The notes under the pieces were generated by a model that was not told the DNA's origin, did not search any database, and saw only the letters and a program-made list of their open reading frames with translations. The position numbers and the translations under genes are program-made. A stretch of DNA of 48,345 nt, taken from NCBI GenBank assembly GCA_947449005.1, contig CANFPP010000012.1, forward strand, positions 1 through 48,345, written 5' to 3'. Source of the DNA: Holosporales bacterium. Lineage in GTDB: Bacteria > Pseudomonadota > Alphaproteobacteria > Paracaedibacterales > CANFPP01. Position 1 is the stretch's first letter. Each line of letters opens with the position of its first letter. Shown here piece after piece: positions 22,838-31,971 of the stretch.

Positions 22838-23322
22838 TTATGAGCTTATAGCAGTTTCTAAATCATACGCTGTAGCAATTGGGGATCCAGCTTCACCCTT
22901 ACTGGTATAAGGTATGTATTTATAGGTTATTTTGGAAAAATTGAGAGTTAAATTTTCATAAGGATGACTGCCTGCCCTCCCTCCATCAATTCCATAGTTA
23001 CTAATGAGCACGTTAGATAATTCAAAAGTGGCAAAAGAGGCAGGATTTGCGCCTGTACGACAAAAATCGATATTTACAGTTTTCCCAGTGCCAACGCACG
23101 CCATTATAAATAATTTTGGGGATGTATACCATCCATCTCTTTATTAATGCTAACTTCACTAATTGAAACGGTAGACGCTTCTCGATTTATCATCTTCCCT
23201 GGTGTTCGTGAGGATATCTCACGACTACATCCAAAACGAAAAGAATTTATTTCAATCCACTTCGGGTGTTTACTCTCTGTGACATTTCCATCTAAGCCTT
23301 CTATTTTCATATATATTGCCAT
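22838..23322 (-). pseudogene. hcp: Hcp-like type VI secretion tube protein, frameshifted
   Basis: Two abutting frames together make one Hcp-family protein of about 160 residues. The first (23322-23104) begins MAIYMKIEGLDGNVTESKHP and contains WIEINSFRFGCSREI and the STVSISEVSINKEMDG block; the second starts MACVGTGKTVNIDF and ends with YENLTLNFSKITYKYIPY and a C-terminal tail. They meet at a run of C and A bases (about 23118-23124); adding one base there gives a continuous HPPKLFIMACVG, close to the usual SPKLF of the family. Hcp forms the inner tube of the type VI system and can carry effectors. No other type VI gene is in the window. The shift could be a sequencing error. Confidence 0.75.
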
Positions 23323-23464
23323 TTTAAATCCTTAGGCTATAGTTTCAACGTCGCATTGTGTTCATATAATTATTTAAAAGGTCAACAAATAACATTATAA
23401 AGTTTATTAGAAAAACACAGTATTATTCGCATGTACTTTTCTAAAAGAGACGGCAATTTCTCGA

Positions 23465-23665
23465 GTCAATGTTTATGCTGCAGAAACCTTAAAATTATAT
23501 AGAAAATTATGCGCAAATCAGTTGAGCGGAAAAGGCAATACATTCGAAATCAAGCCTGTTTCTAAAGGTGAAGAAAAAGTATCTCCTCTTTTAGTTTACG
23601 AGATCGCTTTTCCAAGTTTTGGTATTGTTTTAAATGGACAAGGAAATAGAGATTCGACAAATTAA
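23465..23665 (+). pseudogene. Unidentified coding remnant
   Basis: An open stretch without a start codon reads VNVYAAETLKLYRKLCANQL, then KGNTFEIKPVSKGEEKVSPL and LVYEIAFPSFGIVLNGQGN before a stop. The composition looks like real protein, but I recognise no family. It runs directly into an IS6 remnant, so an insertion probably cut the gene. Confidence 0.3.
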
Positions 23666-23745
23666 ATACTTAAATAATATCGTCGAGAAAGACCATCGTT
23701 TCATCAAAAAAGAACACGACCAACCCTTCGATTTAAAAACTTGGG
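23643..23745 (+). mobile_element. IS6-family transposase fragment
   Basis: The frame EIEIRQIKYLNNIVEKDHRF followed by IKK matches the C-terminal part of IS6-family transposases; a one-base frameshift after IKK is needed to continue with RTRPTLRFKNLG. It is a separate and shorter relic than that at 20905-21327, sharing the KYLNNIVE-HRFIKK segment. Confidence 0.7.
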
Positions 23746-23968
23746 GCTGTCGTAGATAAGATTTGAACGAATACTTACAACTCCTTTAAATGACAGGCTT
23801 TATTTGGCCTTTAAAAAATAACGTTTTTTGCAGTCATTTTTTTAAATTTTTAGCTCTCTTTTCATCCATTGTTTTAAAGTTTTTAATTGTTCCTTTGGGC
23901 TTCCATAATTTATATCCTATCTACAATTATCTCTCAACAACTTGACGATATCGTCGAAACACCCACCG

Positions 23969-26900
23969 CTATTCATTTGAATAAGTGACTAAGTCTCTAA
24001 AATAAGTTTCTCTGAAAGAAGTTTTAAAACGGGTGGAGTATTGAAAAATATCGTCTATTATATAAAGAAAACCCCAGAAACACTCAAAATCACTGTCATA
24101 TGTTTTAATAAACCGAGCTGGAATATGTTGAAGAGAAGTAGGAAACATATTTTCAGAGGTCCCAGAAAAGTAGATTGGTATAATTGTATTTCCATCTTGT
24201 CGTATTATTTCTAGCTTCCTTGCATGATCAATAATATAAGAAATACCATCCTTATTATTAGTATTTAATTCTCTTGCCTCATATTTTTCTTTGAGCCGAG
24301 GCGATCCTATTAGTATAAATCTCCAGTAATCTTGTATATTATCTCTTCGCCAGGAATGCCCTTTATATCCTTCATAACAGAAATCGCTGAAATGCCTTAA
24401 CCCAGATCGAGTAAAAGCGTCACAAATCCAATCAGCATATTTTTGATCTTCAGCCTCATACACCAACAATACCTCTGGGATCGAATAACTAGTGAGGCGT
24501 TTTTTTTCAGCCCAACGTTTTAATAAATCAAAATAAGAAAGATCTTCTCTAGTGTAAGATTGAAATAGTCTACTTGGTTTTACATAATCCCGAAAATTAG
24601 AAAAAGGATCATGTTTTAGAAAGCCTGACTTTAATTCAAAGCGATGTTTTTGATTTTCTAAATTTATAAAGTTGAAATTTTCCTGTTCTTTTCGTTTTCT
24701 CTCTTCTCGAATATGATTTTCTCGATGCTGTCTTATCTGTTCATCTAATATATATTTTATCTTCCATTTTATGGCGTTCACATTATATATGTCTTGGTTT
24801 TTACTTTTCTTTAATTCTGTTCTTTTTTTTCTTAATTTTTCTTCATGAAGTTCCTCAATTTCTTGGAGTGTAAGACCATTATTGCTGAGATCAACATTAA
24901 GGTTATCATGTGCAAAAATTGCTTCAAATATTTCAAACTTATTATCTCTATTTCTCCCATCAAATAATTGGTTATTTGATAAATCAATAAAATTAACATG
25001 CCTTACATTCCTAATAAACTGTGCCAATGTCCGAAACCCATCGGTCTTTAATACTGCCCCAATTTGATTCTGAGGCATTCTTATTTCTTTCAAGTTTCTA
25101 GCTCCTCGCAATGCATGTAATAATGCAATAAACGTCTTTTCGGAAGGAGGCTCTTTAAAAAGAATTTTGACAGTTGTTAATTGACTTCCCGCAGAATCAA
25201 GAGAAAGTAATAAATCACCATCCTCGGTAATATATGATGCAAAACCAGTTAAAATTAGATTTTTTATCCTGCAACGGTGCAAAATATTCCTCAAACTTTC
25301 AGCCTCTGAAACTACAGATAGCCATAATTGATCAATTTCGAGAGTTTCAATAAAAAGTGTTTTCTCCGCTAATGCAGCAAGTAAGGACAATCCATATATA
25401 TTTCCTTCTTTTACAACTTCGTTTATCTTTTCCTCTTTTTTATAATAACAAAATCGTAAACTTTTAAACTGCTTAGATTTTGGTAGTGTGTGTACAATTT
25501 GAGCAAAAGCTTTTAAAGTTTGAGGATTAGCAGAAATTGAACGTAGATCTATTTCTTGAAGATTATTCCAATCGATATAAGGTATTTGTAAATCAGGTAA
25601 AATTATTGGAGGAAGTTCAGAAAAACGTTCGACCATTGATAGTGGTAATTGGTGTGTTAATCCAAACAACTGAACCTGAGCCCAAAACTCTGGATCTTCT
25701 CCATACTCATCCTTAGTTAGAACTAATTCACTAGGTAATATCAAGTCACTTGAAATTTTTTTAAGAGGCATTACAAGATTGCGTTCAATATTATCAAGAT
25801 CTTGATAATTTATATAATCTTCCAGAGCACCATCTATAAGATCCGTAAGGTTTTTAGAAATTATATTTTTTAGAAATGTAATAGTTTCTTGCGATAAATT
25901 AACCTCTTTTTCAATATCTACAACTATATGTCCTAAAATCTCTAATGCAACAACCGGAGCAAATGTAGCCTTAACCGCACAAGCCTGTAGCCATTTTCTC
26001 TTTTGAAAGACCCACTGCGTAGGAATATGCTGTCGTTGAGTTGTATCATTATCCCAAGAAAGGGTTGTTCTCGTAAACAAAGAGAGTGGCTTCGCTTTAT
26101 TTAAAAAAGGATATTTTTCTTTAGCATCTTTTAATATATTTTTTAAAATTCTTTGGGCTTTATCGCTGTTACGCGTGTTTAACATCTCTAACTTTTTTCT
26201 AGTATTTATGTCCAGAGCTGCGCTTTGTTCCTGACTGTAATCTAGAGCAATACTATCACGCCAAGAAAGCCCTTCTTTTGGAATGTAGATGCTTGCAACT
26301 TTATTACTAAAGAAAGAGACCATTCCTCCTGAGCTTCCTTCTAATCCAAAATAACTTCGATCTTTTGGAATTGCATCGCATTCTGAAACATCGTAAAGCC
26401 CTATAGATCTTACGAAAACCTTCGTCGCTTGTTGTTTGACCCGTTCCTTAAATTGGTTAGACGCTCTATAATTTAAACGAGCAATATCATGCCAGGCTGC
26501 ATTAACCACATATTTCGAAAACAACTCGCCTGTTTCTCTGCTTTCTTTCGAGAAATATTGAAGGTTGTACCCATTTCGTTCTTCATCATAAATAGCATCT
26601 TCTATACTATAACCATAATGAATCGTTACATTGTATTGTTTTAAAAGTCTTTCGAAAATCACTCCAAGAGTTAAGGGTTGAAATCCACGTTCTGGAGTTC
26701 GAATCCCCCCAGAAAAATGCGTGCGTAATTGAGGGTCTTCTATTTTACTAGAACTATTCAATAATTCAAAAAACTCTTCAGGCAAACCAAATAATTTTTG
26801 CGCAAGCTGTTGTCGACCTTCTTCTTCAAATTTTTCATAAAAAGAACTATAGACTTTCTTGAGACGTGTATACTGATTTTCTAGATCGAGAAGAGATAAT

Positions 26901-27895
26901 TTTTGGCTTTTTAAACTTTCTGCAGATAGCAGAAAATCCATACGCTTACGACTCGTTAAGATAGCTTCTGTAGGTAGCATTTGTCGAAAGAAAAGAGCAG
27001 AGATTAAACATTGCAAAGCAGTAGTAGAGTCTGTTGGATATTCTCCTCCTAAATGAAGACGTGCGGGAATAATGCTTGCTCCATTTAAAATAAGGGGCTC
27101 TTTTTCAAAAAGATGCACTTCAAATACTGAGAGATTATTAATTGTTCTAAGCTTAGCTAACTGTAAAGCAGCTAAAACTCCCCCATAGCCTGCGCCAATA
27201 ACAGAAAGGGGTATTGATCCCCTTTGCGGTGCCCCACTTACACATGTAGGATTGCTCTCTATTTGCAGATTTTGTTCATCAGATAGTTTAGAAAAAATAG
27301 GATCTTTTGAAATAAAAGAGAATTCAATATCATTGGTACTCTTTTCTGCATCAAATAAGTGTGTCCTACTGTTTTCCTGAATCGGAAAGGATGCCGGTGA
27401 ATGTATTTTGGCAATAGAAAAATTTTGGGTTTGCTTATTCGTGACTCCTAAATAAAAAGCAACCCCACTTATGACAAGGATTAGGACAAAAACAATAGGA
27501 TTTCTGCAAACTCTAAGATTATTTTCATTAGAAAACGGAAATTTTTCATAAATTTCTGACTGATATTTATCACCTTCTAATGGAGGATTTTTTTTACTGG
27601 AACTTTTTCTATTTTTAGAAATAGAAAATTCTTCTTTGTCTATTGTTGTAATTAATGATTCTTTGGATAATAAATCATTTTGGGGAGAAGGAAGCGAAAA
27701 TCTTTCTTCCTTATCATCAATTTCTGAGGCTTTAACACTAAAAAAAATAAGAGTAATAAAAAATAAACTAACCAGAGTAAAAAATCGAATTTTTTTGCAA
27801 ATTAAAATAGAAAGTCCTGAGGGGGGGATTGCAAGCAAACACGATAATAAATCAATATCGTTAGTATGTACCAATTTATCTTTAGATTTTTTCAT
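23969..27895 (-). CDS. Membrane-anchored FAD oxidoreductase - LRR - TIR-like fusion protein
   Basis: A 1308-residue protein from the first ATG (27895); the frame extends 12 codons further only from a TTG. Two hydrophobic segments (about 36-56 and 132-152) suggest membrane attachment. Residues 230-680 are a Rossmann-type FAD/NAD-binding oxidoreductase: SVIGAGYGGVLAALQLAKL with a Glu in VHLFEKEP at the end of strand 2, then LHLGGEYPTDSTTALQ. Residues about 780-1000 contain leucine-rich segments such as LKEIRMPQNQIGA and VNFIDLSNNQLF. The C-terminal region (about 1135-1290) is TIR/SEFIR-like: PEVLLVYEAEDQKYADWICD, FILIGSPRLKEKY and TIIPIYFSG. TIR domains often cleave or use NAD. The combination is unfamiliar to me. 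It could be a host-interaction or a defence protein; the sequence does not decide. Confidence 0.7.
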   Translation of the reverse strand: MKKSKDKLVHTNDIDLLSCLLAIPPSGLSILICKKIRFFTLVSLFFITLIFFSVKASEIDDKEERFSLPSPQNDLLSKESLITTIDKEEFSISKNRKSSSKKNPPLEGDKYQSEIYEKFPFSNENNLRVCRNPIVFVLILVISGVAFYLGVTNKQTQNFSIAKIHSPASFPIQENSRTHLFDAEKSTNDIEFSFISKDPIFSKLSDEQNLQIESNPTCVSGAPQRGSIPLSVIGAGYGGVLAALQLAKLRTINNLSVFEVHLFEKEPLILNGASIIPARLHLGGEYPTDSTTALQCLISALFFRQMLPTEAILTSRKRMDFLLSAESLKSQKLSLLDLENQYTRLKKVYSSFYEKFEEEGRQQLAQKLFGLPEEFFELLNSSSKIEDPQLRTHFSGGIRTPERGFQPLTLGVIFERLLKQYNVTIHYGYSIEDAIYDEERNGYNLQYFSKESRETGELFSKYVVNAAWHDIARLNYRASNQFKERVKQQATKVFVRSIGLYDVSECDAIPKDRSYFGLEGSSGGMVSFFSNKVASIYIPKEGLSWRDSIALDYSQEQSAALDINTRKKLEMLNTRNSDKAQRILKNILKDAKEKYPFLNKAKPLSLFTRTTLSWDNDTTQRQHIPTQWVFQKRKWLQACAVKATFAPVVALEILGHIVVDIEKEVNLSQETITFLKNIISKNLTDLIDGALEDYINYQDLDNIERNLVMPLKKISSDLILPSELVLTKDEYGEDPEFWAQVQLFGLTHQLPLSMVERFSELPPIILPDLQIPYIDWNNLQEIDLRSISANPQTLKAFAQIVHTLPKSKQFKSLRFCYYKKEEKINEVVKEGNIYGLSLLAALAEKTLFIETLEIDQLWLSVVSEAESLRNILHRCRIKNLILTGFASYITEDGDLLLSLDSAGSQLTTVKILFKEPPSEKTFIALLHALRGARNLKEIRMPQNQIGAVLKTDGFRTLAQFIRNVRHVNFIDLSNNQLFDGRNRDNKFEIFEAIFAHDNLNVDLSNNGLTLQEIEELHEEKLRKKRTELKKSKNQDIYNVNAIKWKIKYILDEQIRQHRENHIREERKRKEQENFNFINLENQKHRFELKSGFLKHDPFSNFRDYVKPSRLFQSYTREDLSYFDLLKRWAEKKRLTSYSIPEVLLVYEAEDQKYADWICDAFTRSGLRHFSDFCYEGYKGHSWRRDNIQDYWRFILIGSPRLKEKYEARELNTNNKDGISYIIDHARKLEIIRQDGNTIIPIYFSGTSENMFPTSLQHIPARFIKTYDSDFECFWGFLYIIDDIFQYSTRFKTSFRETYFRDLVTYSNE

Positions 27896-28477
27896 ATTAT
27901 TTGAACCAAAATAATAAAATACTGATATCAAATAGTTATGTAATTAGATATTGAAAATCTAATTGAAAAATGAAGAGAATTTCTAAGGTTGGGTGATTTG
28001 GCAGTCGAGTAAGTCGTTAGGTTGATTGATAGCATGATTCAAGATTAATCTAAACACTCAAACTATTAAAAAACTTAAACAAGATCAATATGACGAAGAA
28101 GCAAACTCATTAAACGAAGTTACCCGTTCGCTGGCTTCAGAATTTCTTAGAAAAGGATATAGCTTTTCTTAAAAGTTTTAAAAAAGGAGGGCCAGATTGG
28201 TTGTTATTTGAGATTCCCTTTCTTAAAAACTACCCGTCGATCCAGTGGAAATTGAGAAATATACAAACAATGTCGAAGCAAAAGAATAAAGATTCTTACT
28301 CCACTTTATCAGGTTTACTTGATCAAATTTACATGAGTAAATCAGTTGTGTTTTGAGTTTTAATACTTTTTATACGAGACTAAATTTTTTAAAATCCTAA
28401 GGTATTTAAATAAAACTTTGCCTGAATTTTTTATTATTATCCCTTATGAAATTATCAAAGCATTGTAGCTAATCGAG
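27896..28477. other. Gene-poor stretch with one coding remnant
   Basis: AT-rich DNA between two minus-strand genes. At 28189-28356 on the plus strand a frame without a start codon reads GPDWLLFEIPFLKNYPSIQW and then KLRNIQTMSKQKNKDS before a stop. The P-x-I-x-W-K-L-x-N-I pattern reminds me of the C-terminal part of AbiEii-type nucleotidyltransferases, but this is a weak impression. Nothing else is supportable here. Confidence 0.3.
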
Positions 28478-29083
28478 CTAACTCTCCCTTAAATTGAAGG
28501 CATCGTCCCAGAAATCAAATTCATATTTTGATGCTGTATAAAATGCTCTTCTCATAGAATCTAACGTCTCACAACTTTCTATTTCAGCTAATCCATCAAT
28601 TATATCTATAAACGTTTCAACTTTTTGTCTTCTTTCTGGATTGCTATAAGAGTTTATCCAAATTTCAAATTTATTAGGTTGAGTAGCATGTTGCCGCACG
28701 TGTTCTCCAAGTTTTTGATACATAAGAGAGCATGGAAGTTGTGCTGCTAATCCTTCTAAAAAACTGCCATTTTGAGCAATGTCTATCATATATTGTGTAT
28801 AGGCTCTGCATGCAGGTGACATAATGATCGTAGAAGGAAGGGGGATGGCATATTTTTGGAAAATCTTTTGAGAAGCATCATTACTTTCTTCAGCTCTATT
28901 GGTTAGATATTCTGTTAGATCAGCGGAAGGAGCACGCGAGGCTAAAATAGCAAATGCCTTAGCTCTCTCAGCAAGGAAAATACTGTCTTGTTGTATATAA
29001 AAATCAAAGACAGAAGTCTCTAAAGAATTATCAGAAATTTTATGAATAAGGGAATGTTCTCTAATACGTTTAAAAAGAGGCAT
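28478..29083 (-). CDS. tenA: TenA-family thiaminase II (thiamine salvage)
   Basis: A 201-residue all-helical TenA-family protein that hydrolyses aminopyrimidine breakdown products of thiamine back to HMP. Key family residues are present: Cys in AAQLPCSLMYQKLGE, the YTQYM segment, and the C-terminal Glu in YEFDFWDDAF. There is no stop codon between this part and the thiD sequence upstream, which is in the same frame, so the ancestral protein was probably a ThiD-TenA fusion. The ATG at 29083 has no clear ribosome binding site, so free TenA may be made poorly or not at all. Confidence 0.8.
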   Translation of the reverse strand: MPLFKRIREHSLIHKISDNSLETSVFDFYIQQDSIFLAERAKAFAILASRAPSADLTEYLTNRAEESNDASQKIFQKYAIPLPSTIIMSPACRAYTQYMIDIAQNGSFLEGLAAQLPCSLMYQKLGEHVRQHATQPNKFEIWINSYSNPERRQKVETFIDIIDGLAEIESCETLDSMRRAFYTASKYEFDFWDDAFNLRES

Positions 29084-29887
29084 TGTTTCTAGCCAGGATT
29101 TTTGTGTGAATTTCTGATTGGGCCAAACAGAATAGAAATGATGAACTGGGCCTATTCCTTGGCCGAGTTGATAGTGTGAGCCTGCTGCTATGGCACCATT
29201 GATATAATGCTTTGCTTTTTGGATAGAACTTACAACATCATCTCCGTGTGCTAAATAACTAGCAATTGCTGCAGAGAATGAGCAGCCTGTCCCATGAACA
29301 TGACGCGTTTCAACGCAAGGCCCTCTAAACCATATGGGTTCAACAATTCCTTTTAAGACTAAGCAGTCATTTCCTGGTGAGCAAAATCCTCCTTTAACAA
29401 TAACGGCTTGTGGGCCAAGTGCTACTAAAGATCGGGCTGCTTATAACATTTCTTCTTCATTGCTGATAGCGCTAATTCCTAAGAGTTTGGCAGCTTCATG
29501 AGTGTTTGGTGTCAATATGGTTGCAAAAGGTAAAATTTCACGTCTCAGAGACTCTATAGCACTGTCTTCAAGAAGTTGGTGGCCGGTTTTTGAAAACATT
29601 ACAGGATCAATAACAATATTTTTGATTGTTTGATTGCTTTGCAGTAACTCTGCAACTGTGATTACAATTTCTTCTCGTTCCAGCATTCCAATTTTTAGTA
29701 CATTTACTTCAATATCAGTGAAAATTGATTGGATTTGCGCTGCAACAAATGGAGCAGGTAAAGATTGAATATCTTGAACACCTTGAGTGTTCTGAGCTGT
29801 TAAGGCTGTAATCACACTCATACCATAACATCTTAAAGCAGAAAAAGTTTTTAAATCGGCTTGTATTCCAGCTCCTCCACATAGCTA
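29084..29887 (-). pseudogene. thiD: ThiD (HMP-phosphate kinase) remnant, formerly fused to TenA
   Basis: The frame contains GGAGIQADLKTFSALRCYGM and SVITALTAQNTQGV near the N terminus, then NIVIDPVMFSKTGHQLL and TPNTHEAAKLLG, and, after an in-frame TAA at 29441-29443, VALGPQAVIVKGG and the phosphate-binding VHGTGCSFSAAIASYLA. All are ThiD marks (kinase for HMP and HMP-P in thiamine synthesis). The first residues (the usual TIAGSDSSGG) are lost or shifted: a TAG stands at 29885-29887 in frame. With one internal nonsense codon and a missing N terminus the kinase is inactive, a sign of pathway loss in progress. Confidence 0.85.
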
Positions 29888-30072
29888 CTCTCATTTTTTG
29901 GAAAATTACAATTGAGTTAAGCGATGCTACAGAACCTTTTTCTGCATAACAGCTAAAATTAAACTAAAAATAATCTTAAGAACATAAGAGTCATTTTGAA
30001 CTTGATCTATTGAACCTAAAAATATAGATTCAATTATATATTTCTCAATTTCTTAAAAAGAAAGATTGTGTC

Positions 30073-31938
30073 ATGAAAATATTTTTTCTTTTTTTTCTTT
30101 TTGCATCCTTCATAGAAAACTCTGCTTATTCAATGGAAGAAGAATCTAAAATCGATTCTTTTGATGCTACGTATAGAAAAACACAAATGGTGGGGAATAC
30201 TGTTTACACACCCTTAGATGTTGCTAATTATTTTTTAGCTCTGGACTTTACAAGGCGTTCTAAAAAAGACGCTTCAGGAGTTGATATTACTCCATTAAAG
30301 CTTCAAAAACTCCTCTACTATGCACAAGGATATTATTTAGCTTCTTTCGGGAAATCTCTTTTTGAAGAAGATTTTCTTAAATGGGAAGCCGGTCCAGTTG
30401 CGGAAAGTGTGCTTCATCAGTTTTCGCATAGGAATAGTGGCATTTATAGAGGGCAGCCTATTGGACCGAAACAATGTACTTTTGATCGTACATCCAAAGA
30501 TCTTAGGCAAGTTCTACATGAATATCGGCAAAAGATCGATCTAGAAGAGCAAAAGTATTTAGCCCTTATCTATAACATGCATCTATATGATAGCGGAGAA
30601 TCTTTAAGTGAAAAAACACATACTGAACGTCCCTGGAAGGATGCCTTTTTTAAAGGAAAGATTGAGAAAGGTCTTATGGCTGATTTTTTTAGAGGATATC
30701 CCATTTTTGACTTTATAAATGCTCTACAAAGTTTTTCATATGAAGGTCTTGTACAGATTACTAATTCTGTTCGCAGCTCTCTAATACATTCTTCAAAAAG
30801 CCAACTTGAAGAGTATCAGAGCTCTTTAGAAAATCTCAAAACTAAGGTACCTCAAAAGATTTTAGACAGAGCAAATGTCGATTACTTAATTTTTGAAGGC
30901 CAAACTGCAGATCAGGCTTTTTTAGGAACTTTCTTCTTTCCTGATCTTTTAGAAAAAGGGTTTGATCATTCTTTAATATATTTTCAACATCAAACAATTC
31001 CAACACTTCTAGCTTTTTCTGCGCATTATCAAAATCCTATAGCATTTTTTTATCTCTCTAAAATGTTCCTAGAGTTCGATTATGAAGATGCTGCAGATCA
31101 TTTTCTTGAGGCAGCTAAATCAAGTTTTACAAATACTTTAGCAAAACAAGAAACTCTTTCTTCTACAATTCAAAATAAAGATTTAATGGGAATTTGCCAT
31201 TTTTATATATCAGAAATTTTTGCTCAACAAGGGGAACGCCCTAATTCGCGCGAATCGCTTTCTCATGCAGTAAGATTTCTTTCTCAATCGGAAAATCCAG
31301 AATATCTTGTTCAAATTGCAAAACGTATAACGGATACAGAAGCAAAAAAAGCTGTGCTATTGAAAGCTTATAGCGCAAGAGAAGGGGATGCGGGTGCTTT
31401 ATTAGCTTCTTTAGAGAAAGCCCCCGAAGGGAAAAAAAGAAAACTACATGAAGCGTTTTCAATGGGGTCTGCTCAAGCTGGCCACACTTTAGGAGGGCTT
31501 ATATTGCGAGAAACGCCCAATTCTCCAGAAGCAATAAGTTATCTTAAAGAGGCAATAAAGAGAGGATCTTTTGGTGCAGCTCTCACTTTAGCTAAGGAGA
31601 GGCCGTCTGAAGCTGAGGATGCATATAGTTTAGCATCTCAATATGGATTCCAGTCCGCTCATTATCAAGAGTATCAAAGGTTGATAGCGCAAGGTAATCG
31701 GGAATACGCGAAGAAATCTCTCCTTCAGGCTGGAACCCTACTTCAAGACGAAACTCTATTAAGCATTTTTACAGAAGAAGAGAAAGAATATATTTCTGAC
31801 GCTTTAGAAACATATTGGGAAAATCTCTCAAAAATAGTTGGCTTTAACCTTACTCCACGCGAATCAATGACTTCAGATAGTGTGGAAGAGGATGAGGAGT
31901 TATTTGATTTAATAACTGACGAGGATGATGAGAGTTAA
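30073..31938 (+). CDS. Exported Panacea-domain protein with Sel1/TPR-like repeats
   Basis: A 621-residue protein with a signal peptide (MKIFFLFFLFASFIENSAYS). Residues about 45-195 match the Panacea/SocA-type (DUF4065) domain: YTPLDVANYFLALDF, ITPLKLQKLLYYAQGYYLAS, DFLKWEAGPVAESVLHQF and the closing SEKTHTERPWKDAFF. That domain is known mainly as a cytoplasmic antitoxin, so an exported copy is odd. The rest (about 280-590) is helical with Sel1/TPR-like repeats, for example ISYLKEAIKRGSFGAALTLA, and the C terminus is very acidic. It lies 33 bases upstream of the metallo-beta-lactamase-fold gene, so the two form an operon. Function unknown; export and protein-protein contact are inferred. Confidence 0.75.
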   Translation: MKIFFLFFLFASFIENSAYSMEEESKIDSFDATYRKTQMVGNTVYTPLDVANYFLALDFTRRSKKDASGVDITPLKLQKLLYYAQGYYLASFGKSLFEEDFLKWEAGPVAESVLHQFSHRNSGIYRGQPIGPKQCTFDRTSKDLRQVLHEYRQKIDLEEQKYLALIYNMHLYDSGESLSEKTHTERPWKDAFFKGKIEKGLMADFFRGYPIFDFINALQSFSYEGLVQITNSVRSSLIHSSKSQLEEYQSSLENLKTKVPQKILDRANVDYLIFEGQTADQAFLGTFFFPDLLEKGFDHSLIYFQHQTIPTLLAFSAHYQNPIAFFYLSKMFLEFDYEDAADHFLEAAKSSFTNTLAKQETLSSTIQNKDLMGICHFYISEIFAQQGERPNSRESLSHAVRFLSQSENPEYLVQIAKRITDTEAKKAVLLKAYSAREGDAGALLASLEKAPEGKKRKLHEAFSMGSAQAGHTLGGLILRETPNSPEAISYLKEAIKRGSFGAALTLAKERPSEAEDAYSLASQYGFQSAHYQEYQRLIAQGNREYAKKSLLQAGTLLQDETLLSIFTEEEKEYISDALETYWENLSKIVGFNLTPRESMTSDSVEEDEELFDLITDEDDES

Positions 31939-31971
31939 AAATCAAGTTATTTCTTCATAATAGGTCCAAAT

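Noticed and set aside
26690..26715. GTTCGAATCCCCCC, like a tRNA T-arm
   Set aside because: It lies inside the large FAD-LRR-TIR gene, and no acceptor stem or anticodon arm can be built around it.
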